A stretch of 64,000 bases of DNA from Jiangella gansuensis DSM 44835 (GTDB taxonomy: Bacteria > Actinomycetota > Actinomycetes > Jiangellales > Jiangellaceae): positions 4,210,697 through 4,274,696 of the forward strand of contig NZ_KI911782.1 of assembly GCF_000515395.1 (NCBI RefSeq), in the 5' to 3' direction. Below the pieces are notes generated by a model that was given only the letters and a program-made list of their open reading frames with translations, was not told the origin of the DNA and did not search any database. This document shows, piece by piece, positions 45,060 through 52,990 of the stretch. A program made the position numbers and the translations under genes. How positions within the stretch are numbered: position 1 is the first letter of the stretch; each line of letters begins with the position of its first letter.

Positions 45060-46334
45060 ATGGAAGCCGGTCAGGTATTCGTTCTTCTCGTCGTCATACT
45101 GCTGGCGATCTTCGTCCTGGTCACCCTGGCCAAATCGGTGCGCATCGTGCCGCAGGCGCGGGCCGGCATCGTCGAGCGTCTCGGCCGGTACCAGCGCACC
45201 CTCGACCCCGGGCTGACAGTGGTCGTGCCGTTCATCGACCGGGTGCTGCCGCTGCTCGACCTGCGTGAGCAGGTCGTGTCGTTCCCGCCGCAGCCGGTGA
45301 TCACCCAGGACAACCTGGTGGTGTCCATCGACACCGTCATCTACTACCAGGTCAACGACCCCAAGGCCGCCACGTACGAGATCGCCAACTACATCCAGGG
45401 CATCGAGCAGCTCACCGTCACCACGCTGCGTAACGTCATCGGTGGCATGGACCTCGAGCGCACGCTGACCAGCCGTGAAGAGATCAACAACGCGCTGCGC
45501 GGCGTCCTCGACGACGCCACCGGCAAGTGGGGCATCCGGGTGAACCGGGTCGAGCTGAAGGCCATCGACCCGCCGCCGTCCATCCAGGACTCCATGGAGA
45601 AGCAGATGCGCGCCGACCGCGACAAGCGCGCCGCGATCCTGAACGCCGAGGGTGTCCGCCAGTCGCAGATCCTCACCGCCGAGGGCCAGAAGCAGTCGGC
45701 CATCCTCACCGCCGAGGGCGACAAGCAGTCGCAGATCCTGCGTGCGGAGGCGGAGAAGCAGGCACAGATCCTGCGCGCCGACGGTGAGGCCAAGGCCATC
45801 GGCGCGGTCTTCAACGCCATCCACCGCGGCAACCCGGACCAGAAGCTGCTGGCCTACCAATACCTGCAGATGATGCCGGAGATCGCCAAGGGCGACTCCA
45901 ACAAGGTCTGGATCGTGCCCAGCGAGTTCGGCAAGGCCCTGGAAGGGCTGGGCGACGCCGTCGGCCGGTTCGGCCAGGGCTTCGCACCCGGTTCCATTCC
46001 CGAAGACAGCGCCGTGGCGTCGGAGGTCGAAACGGCCGCCGAAGAGGCGGCCGCGGAGGGTGAGACCGCGGTCTCCGCCGCCGAGGACGAGGTCCGCCGG
46101 GCCCTGCAGGCCGCTCAGGCGGCTTCGACCGAACCTCCGGCCGGCTCGTCGGGTGCCGGGCTGACGGGTCCGGGTTCCGGCTTGGGCGGTCCCGGCTCGA
46201 CGGGTCCGTCGTCGGCAGAGGGCTCCGGCCCGGCGGCCGCGAGCCGCCCGGGCGACACCGACGCGCCGGGTTCGACCGGCCCGGCCGGCCAGCCACCGCT
46301 GCCGCCGACCCCGCCGGCGCCGCCGGCTGAGTGA
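45060..46334 (+). CDS. SPFH/stomatin-family membrane protein (QmcA-like)
   Basis: This 424-aa protein has an N-terminal membrane anchor (VFVLLVVILLAIFVLVTLA). The SPFH domain (about residues 25-190) follows, with RIVPQARAGIVERLGRYQRTL, DLREQVVSFPPQPVITQDN and LRNVIGGMDLERTLTSREEI. Then come five 11-residue repeats (residues 191-245, for example SQILTAEGQKQ), which should form a right-handed coiled coil. The last 100 residues are Ala/Glu- then Gly/Pro/Ser-rich and disordered. Such proteins oligomerise in membrane microdomains with NfeD partners, here encoded upstream. The GTGA overlap with the next gene indicates coupling. Confidence 0.93.
   Translation: MEAGQVFVLLVVILLAIFVLVTLAKSVRIVPQARAGIVERLGRYQRTLDPGLTVVVPFIDRVLPLLDLREQVVSFPPQPVITQDNLVVSIDTVIYYQVNDPKAATYEIANYIQGIEQLTVTTLRNVIGGMDLERTLTSREEINNALRGVLDDATGKWGIRVNRVELKAIDPPPSIQDSMEKQMRADRDKRAAILNAEGVRQSQILTAEGQKQSAILTAEGDKQSQILRAEAEKQAQILRADGEAKAIGAVFNAIHRGNPDQKLLAYQYLQMMPEIAKGDSNKVWIVPSEFGKALEGLGDAVGRFGQGFAPGSIPEDSAVASEVETAAEEAAAEGETAVSAAEDEVRRALQAAQAASTEPPAGSSGAGLTGPGSGLGGPGSTGPSSAEGSGPAAASRPGDTDAPGSTGPAGQPPLPPTPPAPPAE
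45630..45794 (+). repeat. Five 33-bp coding repeats in SPFH gene
   Basis: Five consecutive 33-bp units encode AAILNAEGVRQ, SQILTAEGQKQ, SAILTAEGDKQ, SQILRAEAEKQ and AQILRADGEAK. The 11-residue period is that of a right-handed coiled coil. Confidence 0.85.
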
Positions 46335-47083
46335 GCCCCGCCGAGGCCGTCGCGATCATCGCGGCCGGCTTCGCGGCTGGTGCCATCAACGTCGTCGTCG
46401 GCTCCGGGACCATGATCACCTTCCCGACGCTGCTCGCGCTCGGGTACCCACCGGTGGTGGCGAACGTGTCCAACACCGTCGGCCTGGTGCCCGGGTCGGT
46501 GGTGGGTGCCTGGGGCTACCGGGCGGAGCTGCGCGGCCAGCGGGCCCGGGTGCTTCGGTTCGCGGTGGCGGCGGTCGTCGGGGGTGCCGGGGGAGCGGTA
46601 CTGCTGCTGGCCCTGCCGCCGGGCGCCTTCGAGGCGGTGGTGCCGGTGCTCATCGTGCTCGCGTGTGTCCTGGTGGCCGCGCAGCCATGGATCGCCGCCC
46701 GGTTGAAGGAGCGGCCGAACCGGCGTGAGCACGGTGGGCCCGTCGTGTGGCTGTTGGTGCTGGCCGCCGCGGTCTACGGCGGGTACTTCGGCGCCGCGCA
46801 AGGGGTGCTGTTGCTGGCCGTCCTGGGCCTGGCGTTGCAGGACACCCTGCAGCGGCTCAACGCGTTCAAGAACGTGCAGGCAGGCCTGGTCAACCTGGTG
46901 GCCGGGCTCGTCTTCATGGTGGTCGCGGAGGTCGACTGGGCGGTGGCCGGGTCGATCGCCGTCGGCTCGGCCGCCGGAGGATTGGTCGGGGCCCGGATCG
47001 GGCGGCGGCTCCCGCCGCTCGGGCTGCGCATCGTGATCGTGGTGGTGGGCGTCGCGGCCGTCGTCTACCTGCTGACCGGCTGA
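46331..47083 (+). CDS. TSUP (TauE/SafE) family transporter
   Basis: This 250-aa membrane protein has about eight helices. The duplicated family motif appears as AAGFAAGAINVVVGSGTMITFPTLLALGYPP (core GAINVVVGSGTMITFPTLLA), with the second half in VYGGYFGAAQGVLLLAVLGL. NVSNTVGLVPGSVVGAWGYR is another typical block. TSUP proteins export sulfite, sulfoacetate or other organosulfur anions; the substrate here is unknown. The GTG start overlaps the SPFH stop by 4 nt. Confidence 0.92.
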   Translation: MSPAEAVAIIAAGFAAGAINVVVGSGTMITFPTLLALGYPPVVANVSNTVGLVPGSVVGAWGYRAELRGQRARVLRFAVAAVVGGAGGAVLLLALPPGAFEAVVPVLIVLACVLVAAQPWIAARLKERPNRREHGGPVVWLLVLAAAVYGGYFGAAQGVLLLAVLGLALQDTLQRLNAFKNVQAGLVNLVAGLVFMVVAEVDWAVAGSIAVGSAAGGLVGARIGRRLPPLGLRIVIVVVGVAAVVYLLTG

Positions 47084-47101
47084 CGAAGGAGGCACTCGCT
47101 G

Positions 47102-47905
47102 GTGGCCATCGTCGTGCCCGTCGACGACGTCGACGACCCTCGTCTCGCGGACTACGTGTCGCTGCGCGACGTGCAACTGCGCACGTCCCTGGAGGTGGAG
47201 CACGGGCTCTTCCTCGCCGAGGGCGAGAAGGTGGTCCGCCGGGCGGTCGGCGCGGGATACCGGCCGCGCTCGTTCCTGATGGCGCCGCGCTGGGTCGACG
47301 CGCTGTCCGACGTGCTGTCCGCGGCCGGCGACGACGTGCCCTGCTTCGTCGCGCCGGAGTCGCTGATCGAGAGCGTCACCGGTTTCCACGTGCACCGCGG
47401 CGCGCTGACCTCGTTGCACCGCCGTCCGCTGCCGGCGCCGGCCGACCTGCTGGCCGCGGCCGCGCGCGTCGTCGTCCTGGAGGACCTGGTCGACCACACC
47501 AACGTGGGAGCGATCTTCCGCTGCGCCGCGGCGCTGGGCTGGGACGCGGTCCTGCTCGGTCCGCGCTGCGCCGACCCGCTGTACCGGCGGGCGGTGAAGG
47601 TCTCGATGGGCTCGGTGTTCTCCGTGCCGTACACCCGGGTCGAGCAGTGGTACGAGGCACCGGAGGCGCTGCGGGCGGCCGGTTTCGAGACGCTTGCGCT
47701 CACCCCGGCACCGGACGCCGTCGACCTCGCGTCGGTCGACCCGGGCGAGCGGATCGCGTTGCTGGTCGGCGGGGAGGGGCATGGGCTGTCCGCCCGGTGG
47801 ATGGCGGCGGCCGACCGGCGCGTGCGCATCCCGATGCGCGCCGGCGTCGACTCCCTCAACGTCGCCGCCGCTACGGCCGTGGCCTGCTACGTCCTGGGAC
47901 AGTGA
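47102..47905 (+). CDS. SpoU/TrmH-family RNA methyltransferase
   Basis: This 267-aa protein has an N-terminal substrate-binding part (RTSLEVEHGLFLAEGEKVVRRAV, core EHGLFLAEGEKVVRRAV) and a SPOUT domain. Motif 1 is LEDLVDHTNVGAIFRCAAALG, with NVGAIFR; motif 2 is LLVGGEGHGLS; motif 3 is IPMRAGVDSLNVAAATAV, which forms the trefoil knot that binds SAM. It should 2'-O-methylate an rRNA or tRNA ribose. The exact target cannot be given. It starts with GTG; gaagga-gg lies upstream. Confidence 0.93.
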   Translation: MAIVVPVDDVDDPRLADYVSLRDVQLRTSLEVEHGLFLAEGEKVVRRAVGAGYRPRSFLMAPRWVDALSDVLSAAGDDVPCFVAPESLIESVTGFHVHRGALTSLHRRPLPAPADLLAAAARVVVLEDLVDHTNVGAIFRCAAALGWDAVLLGPRCADPLYRRAVKVSMGSVFSVPYTRVEQWYEAPEALRAAGFETLALTPAPDAVDLASVDPGERIALLVGGEGHGLSARWMAAADRRVRIPMRAGVDSLNVAAATAVACYVLGQ

Positions 47906-47978
47906 CGGCGAGCGGCGCCGTCGCCATCACCGGTGCCGTCGTCGACGAAGGCGTGGCGCCCGGCCGGGCATCCAGCCG

Positions 47979-48188
47979 TCAGACCGCGACCGGCTGCAGG
48001 ATCGACTCGATGTACGGCAGCTCGCCGGTGAAGACCGCCGCCGAGCACTCACGGCAGGCGTACTCCACCCCGAGGCCGCCCGGCACCCGGTCGAACTCCG
48101 TCTCGTCGTCGCATTCGCCGCACCAGGCCGTGAGAGACCCGATGGCCAGCTCGGGCGCGGCCGCGCCCGTCGTGGTTGTCTCCCTCAT
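47979..48188 (-). CDS. Small zinc-ribbon-like protein
   Basis: This 69-aa protein has two CxxC knuckles, WCGECDDE and YACRECSAA, 22 residues apart, which suggests one zinc site of rubredoxin/zinc-ribbon kind. The remaining sequence (SLTAWCGECDDETEFDRVPG) is well formed and the ATG at 48188 is the first sensible start. It lies alone on the minus strand between the SpoU gene and the divergent ku gene. The function is unknown. Because it is short I hold it with moderate confidence, although the paired cysteines are hard to explain by chance. Confidence 0.65.
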   Translation of the reverse strand: MRETTTTGAAAPELAIGSLTAWCGECDDETEFDRVPGGLGVEYACRECSAAVFTGELPYIESILQPVAV

Positions 48189-48254
48189 GAACCGAGCGTG
48201 ACACGAGTGTCCGACCAGGACGTGTAGGCGCGCCGAGACCGGGTGGGGCCACAA

Positions 48255-48260
48255 TAGGCT
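48255..48260 (+). promoter_or_regulatory. Candidate -10 box for ku
   Basis: TAGGCT lies 40 nt before the ku ATG, in the gap shared with the divergent zinc-ribbon gene. Confidence 0.4.
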
Positions 48261-48300
48261 GTGGGCGGGACCGACAGGGTTGCCGGCGGACGGAGTTGTC

Positions 48301-49164
48301 ATGGTCAAGCAGACGGTCTGGAAGGGGTCCATCTCCTTCGGCCTGGTGTCCATTCCGGTGCGGCTGGTGTCGGCCACGCAGGAGAAGGACGTCAGCTTCC
48401 GGCAGGTGCATGCGGCTGACGGTGGCCGCATCCGCTACAAGCGGGTGTGCGAGGCCGGCGGGCACGAGGTCGCCTATGCCGACATCGCCAAGGGCTACGA
48501 GCTGCCCGGTGGCCAGATGGTCGTGCTCACCGACGAGGACTTCGACGACCTGCCCATAACGTCGTCGCGGTCGGTCGAGGTGCTGGGCTTCGTGCCGTTC
48601 GCGCAGATCGATCCCACCGCGCTGAACCGCGCGTACTACGCCGAGCCCACCGGCGACACCAAGCCGTACGCGCTGCTGCGCGACTCGCTGGAACGCTCCG
48701 GCCGGGTCGGTGTGGTGAAGGTCGCGCTGCGCAACAAGGAGCGGCTGGCGGTGCTGCGCTCCTTCGAGGGTGTGCTGATCGTGCAGACCATGCTGTGGCC
48801 GGACGAGATCCGCAAGCCCGAGTTCGACTTCCTGGACGAGGACGTCGAGGTCCGCAAGCAGGAGATGGCGATGGCCGAGTCGTACATCGACACCCTCGCC
48901 GGCGACTTCGACCCCGAGGAGTACCACGACGAGTACCGCGAGGCCCTGCTCGAGGTCGTCAACGCCAAGGCCGAGGGCCAGGAGGTCGTGACGCCGCCCG
49001 AGGCCGAGCCTGCCGAGGGGAAGGTCGTCGACCTGATGGAGGCGCTACGGCGCAGCGTCGAGGAAGCCAAACAAGGACGGGCGGAGAAGTCCGAGGCCGC
49101 GCCGGCGAAGAAGCCCGCCAAGAAGGCGGCGAAGAAGACCGCGGCGAAGCGCAAGTCCGCGTAG
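48301..49164 (+). CDS. ku: Non-homologous end-joining protein Ku
   Basis: This 287-aa bacterial Ku binds double-strand breaks and recruits the LigD ligase. The start VWKGSISFGLVSIPVRLVSAT (core WKGSISFGLVSIPVRLVSA) is the family signature. FVPFAQIDPTALNRAYYAEP and EFDFLDEDVEVRKQEMAMAE lie in the beta-barrel and bridge regions. The tail after about residue 255 is Lys/Ala-rich (PAKKPAKKAAKKTAAKRK), a basic extension common in actinobacterial Ku that strengthens DNA binding. The ATG at 48301 has ggag upstream. No ligD is within the window. A palindrome follows. Confidence 0.95.
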   Translation: MVKQTVWKGSISFGLVSIPVRLVSATQEKDVSFRQVHAADGGRIRYKRVCEAGGHEVAYADIAKGYELPGGQMVVLTDEDFDDLPITSSRSVEVLGFVPFAQIDPTALNRAYYAEPTGDTKPYALLRDSLERSGRVGVVKVALRNKERLAVLRSFEGVLIVQTMLWPDEIRKPEFDFLDEDVEVRKQEMAMAESYIDTLAGDFDPEEYHDEYREALLEVVNAKAEGQEVVTPPEAEPAEGKVVDLMEALRRSVEEAKQGRAEKSEAAPAKKPAKKAAKKTAAKRKSA

Positions 49165-49195
49165 GGGTCCGCCAGGCCGGCGCGTCCGGCCGACC

Positions 49196-49273
49196 CTCGT
49201 TGATCTTGGAGTAACCGCGGAATCTCTTGGACATATCGGGCCGCTTTTCTGCGCTTTCTCCAAGATCAACGAG
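49196..49273. terminator. TGATC palindrome between convergent ku and Nudix genes
   Basis: Perfect 16-bp arms (ctcgttgatcttggag at 49196-49211 and its complement at 49258-49273) flank a 46-nt loop. The right arm contains the stop codon of the Nudix gene. It could terminate both convergent genes. Confidence 0.65.
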
Positions 49274-50141
49274 GCGGCCGGGTGAGTTCGAACAGCGCCG
49301 ACGGGCCCACGGGGCGGCCGCCGGCGGCCTCGACGCGGGCGCGGAGTTCCCGATCTGCCGTCACGGCGAGCACGTGGTCGCCCGGCCGATCTCGCAGTGC
49401 CTCGGCGACGACATCGACGACGGCGTCGTCGCCGCTGCCGTCCGCCTCGACCACCCGGACGCCGTCCGCCGACGGTACGCCGCGGGCCCGGCCCTCGGTG
49501 ACGAGCACGACCGACGGCCACCACAGGGCCGCCGGCAGCCCCAGCGGTGCGGCCGGGACCGGGCCGAGGCCGGTGAGGTCGTCGCGCAGCCGCTCCGTCG
49601 CACCCGCACGGTCGCGCCACCAGCCGTCCGGGCGCGAGCCAACGACGTTGGCGGCGTCGACCACCAGGACCAGCCGGCGGAACGCCTGATCGAGGAGCTG
49701 CGGCCACATCGCCCCGAATGCCGGCAGCAGGGGGAGGTGGCTGACGTCGCCGACGGGCGTCCAGACGATGTCCAGGCTCTCCGGGTCGCTGGCGCGGGCG
49801 CGGACCTTGCGGTCGGCCGTCGCGACGACGGTGGTGTACGACCACGTGCCGTGGTCCTCGACCCAGGCATGGCTGGGCAGCACCGCCTCCGGCGGGATGT
49901 CGGCCTCCTCGGAGGCCTCGCGTAGCGCAGCCTCGAGTGGGGTCTCCGACGACGCCCGAGCGCCGCCGGGCACACCCCACGTGCCGCCGTGATGGCTCCA
50001 GTGGGCGCGATGCTGCAACAGCACACCCCGCTCGGGGTCGACGAGCAGCAGTCCGGCGGAGCCGAACACACCCCAGTGCCGCTGCCCGCAGGCGCAGTCG
50101 ACCCAACCGTCGCCGTCGTGCCGGTGGTGAAGGAGAGTCAC
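49266..50141 (-). CDS. Nudix hydrolase fused to NYN/PIN-like domain
   Basis: This 291-aa protein has two domains. Residues 1-150 form a Nudix hydrolase: after CACGQRHWGVFGSAGLLLVD, the Nudix box reads GGARASSETPLEAALREASEEADI with the catalytic REASEE. Residues from about 165 resemble a NYN/PIN-like nuclease: LVLVVDAANVVGSRPDGWWR with the first Asp, GSGDDAVVDVVAEAL with two central Asp, and LAVTADRELRARVEAAG with the last. A nucleotide-cleaning domain joined to an RNase-like domain is unusual. The GTG at 50141 is fixed by the 4-nt overlap with the upstream DUF6328 gene stop and by the CxCG motif near the N-terminus. Confidence 0.82.
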   Translation of the reverse strand: MTLLHHRHDGDGWVDCACGQRHWGVFGSAGLLLVDPERGVLLQHRAHWSHHGGTWGVPGGARASSETPLEAALREASEEADIPPEAVLPSHAWVEDHGTWSYTTVVATADRKVRARASDPESLDIVWTPVGDVSHLPLLPAFGAMWPQLLDQAFRRLVLVVDAANVVGSRPDGWWRDRAGATERLRDDLTGLGPVPAAPLGLPAALWWPSVVLVTEGRARGVPSADGVRVVEADGSGDDAVVDVVAEALRDRPGDHVLAVTADRELRARVEAAGGRPVGPSALFELTRPPR

Positions 50142-50611
50142 GTGTGCCGCTGCCTGACCGCAGCCGGAATCACGTACCAGTGGACGGCGAACCACGCGAG
50201 CGCACCGGCGGAGACACCGATGGCGAGCTCACGGCTCAGCACGACGTCGAGCGCGATGAGCAGCCCGCCACAGGCGGCCAGCATGAGGAGGAACAATCCA
50301 GCGGTGGTCATCTTCGCAGCCATCGGGATCATTCTGTCGCGCAACCGCCGCTGATACACCATCCGGTGAAAAGAGACCGGTGCGATCAGCAACGCCATCG
50401 CCATCGCCGCGAGCACGATCGTGACCGCGAAGACGTCGTGGACGAACTCGTCGGACTCGCGGAACGGAGTGGTGAACGCGATGGTGAGCAGGAAAGCGAA
50501 GAGGATCTGGACACCCGTCTGCGCGATGCGCAGCTCCTGGAGGAGTTCGTTCCAGTGCCGGTCGAACCGGCTGGCTTCGTCCTCGTCACGCTCGTAGCGC
50601 TGCTCGCTCAC
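50138..50611 (-). CDS. DUF6328 family membrane protein
   Basis: This 157-aa protein has a charged N-terminal part (SEQRYERDEDEASRFDRHWNE). LLQELRIAQTGVQILFAFLL is the conserved opening of this family, and four membrane helices follow in total (with VTIVLAAMAMALLIAPVSFH, TTAGLFLLMLAACGGLLIAL and AIGVSAGALAWFAVHWYVI). Its function is unknown. The GTG at 50611 has gaggagg upstream on the minus strand. It is coupled to the Nudix-NYN gene by a 4-nt overlap, so a shared role is possible. Confidence 0.85.
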   Translation of the reverse strand: MSEQRYERDEDEASRFDRHWNELLQELRIAQTGVQILFAFLLTIAFTTPFRESDEFVHDVFAVTIVLAAMAMALLIAPVSFHRMVYQRRLRDRMIPMAAKMTTAGLFLLMLAACGGLLIALDVVLSRELAIGVSAGALAWFAVHWYVIPAAVRQRHT

Positions 50612-50725
50612 GCTCGTCCTCCTCGGTGAGATCGTGTGTACCCATTGTCCCGGTTCGTAGCCATGGGTCACAGAGCGCCGAGGCCGCCGGGTGCCGGACC
50701 GCGGGGTGTCGGGCGCCGAGGTCGG

Positions 50726-50731
50726 TAGAGT
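50726..50731 (+). promoter_or_regulatory. Candidate -10 box (leaderless) for membrane protein gene
   Basis: TAGAGT lies 7 nt before the GTG start at 50739, with no ribosome binding site between. Confidence 0.45.
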
Positions 50732-50738
50732 CCGGCAC

Positions 50739-51809
50739 GTGGCTGAACGGGACGAACTGGCCGAGTACGAGCGGTGGTTCCGGCGCAGCGGGCTACCGCT
50801 GTTCATCGAGGACTATTCCGCCAGCGAGGACATCTTCACCCGCGCCGCGCCGTTCCTGGCCCTGGTGTTCGTGGGGGAGATGCTGGGTGCTACCGAGCTG
50901 GAATGGCCGCTGCTGGTCAACGTGGCCGCGGCGCTCGGTGGCCTGGCCATCCTGGTCACTGCGTTCGGCCTGGTCAACCACATGCGAGGGCGGCCGTTCC
51001 GGTCTCTTCCTCGTGAGGTGGGCCGGCCCGAGCTGGCCGCGTTCGTCCTGCTGCCGGCCCTGCTGCCGCTCATCTTCGGCGGCCAGTGGCGGCAGGTCGC
51101 CGGGCTGGTGATCGGCAACCTCCTGCTGCTCGTTCTGGTGTACCTGGTGGTCGGCTACGGCCTGCTGGCCACGGTGTTCTGGGCGTTCACACGCATGGCC
51201 GACGAATTGGCCGCGTCGCTCGGGCGACTCGTGCGAGCGCTGCCGCTGCTGCTGATCTTCTCGCTGGTGCTGTTCGTCAACGCCGAGATGTGGCAGATGT
51301 ACGGGTCGATGCCGCGGCCGTTCGTGCTGATCGTGATGGCGCTGCTGCTGGGGCTCGGCCTGGTGTTCCTGGCGGTGCGCGCACCCGGACTGGTGCGCCA
51401 GCTCGAACGTGACCTCAACACCGCGTCCAGGCCGCTGACGCGCCGGCAGCGCCTCAACGTCGGACTCACCCTGGTGATCAGCCAAGCCCTGCAGGTGCTG
51501 GTCGTGAGCGCCGGCGTCGGCGCCTTCTTCGTCGCCTTCGGCATGCTGGCCGTCACCCCGTCCGTCGGCGAGGCCTGGGCCGGCACCGGAGGCGCATGGC
51601 AGTACCCCTTCGAGCTGTTCGGCCACGAGGTCCAGCTCACCGAGACGCTGCTGCGCGTCGCCGGCGGCATGGCCGCGTTCACCGGCCTCTACTACGCCAT
51701 CTCGATCCTCACCGACTCCACCTACCGCGACGAGTTCATGGCCGGCGTCACCACCGAGATGCGCGACGTCTTCGAGGCGCGAGACCGGTACCTGGCCCTG
51801 CGCGGATGA
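50739..51809 (+). CDS. Multi-pass membrane protein of unknown function
   Basis: This 356-aa protein begins with a charged cytoplasmic segment (AERDELAEYERWFRRSGLPL) and has about eight membrane helices, including LVNVAAALGGLAILVTAFGL, VLVYLVVGYGLLATVFWAF, LLLIFSLVLFVNAEMWQMY and FVLIVMALLLGLGLVFLAVR. The central NAEMWQMYGSMPRP stretch and the late YYAISILTDSTYRDEFM are candidate family motifs. It resembles conserved actinobacterial membrane proteins without assigned function. No transporter signature is seen. It is divergent from the DUF6328 gene, and tRNA-Leu follows 101 nt later. Confidence 0.8.
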   Translation: MAERDELAEYERWFRRSGLPLFIEDYSASEDIFTRAAPFLALVFVGEMLGATELEWPLLVNVAAALGGLAILVTAFGLVNHMRGRPFRSLPREVGRPELAAFVLLPALLPLIFGGQWRQVAGLVIGNLLLLVLVYLVVGYGLLATVFWAFTRMADELAASLGRLVRALPLLLIFSLVLFVNAEMWQMYGSMPRPFVLIVMALLLGLGLVFLAVRAPGLVRQLERDLNTASRPLTRRQRLNVGLTLVISQALQVLVVSAGVGAFFVAFGMLAVTPSVGEAWAGTGGAWQYPFELFGHEVQLTETLLRVAGGMAAFTGLYYAISILTDSTYRDEFMAGVTTEMRDVFEARDRYLALRG

Positions 51810-51910
51810 CGTCCGACACGGCCCGGCCCGGCAGGCGGCCCTGGTTGGACAGAGGACCCCGCTGGTTTGGTATGGTTACCCGGCCGCTGGCGCTCAGTGA
51901 AGTGCCGCAG

Positions 51911-51995
51911 GTCCGGGTGGCGGAATAGGCAGACGCGCTAGCTTGAGGTGCTAGTCCCCGTCAAGGGGGTGGGGGTTCAAGTCCCCCCTCGGACA
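51911..51995 (+). tRNA. tRNA-Leu(GAG)
   Basis: This is an 85-nt type II tRNA with a long variable arm. The acceptor strands gtccggg (51911-51917) and ctcggac (51988-51994) pair, and the discriminator base is A. The anticodon arm ctagc-ttgaggt-gctag gives anticodon GAG. The T arm ggggg-ttcaagt-ccccc is perfect. CCA is not encoded. It marks the left edge of a region rich in mobile-element debris, so it may be an integration site. Confidence 0.96.
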
Positions 51996-52008
51996 CGCCC
52001 ATTTGGAT

Positions 52009-52053
52009 GACCCCTGGCACCAGCTCCGCTCGGAGCTGATGTGCCAGGGGGTC
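52009..52053 (+). terminator. Strong hairpin after tRNA-Leu
   Basis: gacccctggcac (52009-52020) pairs with gtgccagggggtc (52041-52053, one bulged G), and cagctccg with cggagctg inside. It starts 14 nt after the tRNA and should end its transcript. The serine-recombinase remnant reads into it from the other strand. Confidence 0.8.
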
Positions 52054-52335
52054 GTAGGTCAAGTTCCTGGTAGAGATCGGCCTTCTCCTCGTCTGTCGCG
52101 TCTCTGAGTGCGGACGCCAGCCCTCCGACGTAGTCCGATCAGCTCTTCCACTTCGTCGGCGGCGATGGCCTGCCGTGCGGTCAGCCTGGTGAGTTCACCC
52201 CTGAGCATGTCGCCCTCGTGCGTCCGTGTCGACAACTGTTGGAGCAGCACCTCGGGTGCGGCGTTGGCGCCTTCGATCGCCGCGACGAGGTTCGTGATCT
52301 TGCCCTCGAGGACGGCGAGCTTCTCACGCAGCACG
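52040..52335 (-). pseudogene. Large serine recombinase, C-terminal fragment
   Basis: Two minus-strand frames joined near 52130 give the end of a large serine integrase. The first reads VLREKLAVLEGKITNLVAAI, then VLLQQLSTRTHEGDMLRGEL and TARQAIAADEVEELI, a coiled-coil of the type found after the zinc ribbon in these enzymes. The second, after a one-base shift, continues SDYVGGLASALRDATDEEKA and DLYQELDLR, which resembles the typical C-terminal end. The catalytic N-terminal domain is missing. Its upstream end is fused in frame to a TrbL-like gene fragment. Its place right beside tRNA-Leu fits an integrase of an integrated element that used the tRNA as target. Confidence 0.65.
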
Positions 52336-52974
52336 GCATCCCAGGACGCTGCGGAGAACGCCAGCGGCGCGATGACGATCGCGACCAGCAGCAGCGTCTT
52401 GCGGATCAGCAGGGTGCCCCACACCGTCGCCGCGCCGAGGACCGCCATCCCGCCCAGGATGAGAACGATGATCGCCCCGACCCCCGGGGGTGGCGAAGGT
52501 GATCGCGGTCAGGCCGAGTGCGAGCGCGGCGATCCGATCGCCCATCTGCTCCATCGTCGTTCCGGTGGGCTCGACGATCCCGATGCACAGCTGGTCGACG
52601 ATTTCCAGCAATGTTGCCGTCGATGTCACGACGAGGAACGACCCGAGCACCGATTTGGCCAACCCCAGGACCGCGCGCTGCAGGGCGCCGGCGTCACGAC
52701 GGATGAGCCCGGTGCCGAGCTGGAGGAAGAAGAACACCAGCATCACGACGATCGCGATCCCGAACACGATGTTGTAGACCGCGATGTACTGCTCGGACGT
52801 GAGGTCCACCAGCGTCGTGGTGTCGAAGACCGCCCACACGTTCTCGAACATCATCGCGGCGGCATGGCCGACAGCGGAGGCGAGCCACTCGAACGGCGCG
52901 GCCACCATGACGCCGGCGACGTCACCGCCAAGATTGCAGACCTCGGCGATGACCGGCACGTCGCAGATACTCAT
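52335..52974 (-). pseudogene. TrbL/VirB6-like conjugation membrane protein, truncated and frameshifted
   Basis: From the ATG at 52974 the frame encodes a multi-pass membrane protein of the kind found in actinobacterial conjugative elements: NIVFGIAIVVMLVFFFLQLG, GLAKSVLGSFLVVTSTATLL and ALALGLTAITFATPG. A one-base shift in the c/g run near 52480-52490 then restores VGAIIVLILGGMAVLGAATV and TLLIRKTLLLVAIVIAPLAF. At SAASWDA (about 52335) the family sequence stops and a serine-recombinase C-terminus begins in the same frame. The protein therefore lacks its C-terminal part, and the gene is not functional as it stands. Confidence 0.65.
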
Positions 52975-52990
52975 CGCCGACCTCGCACTC

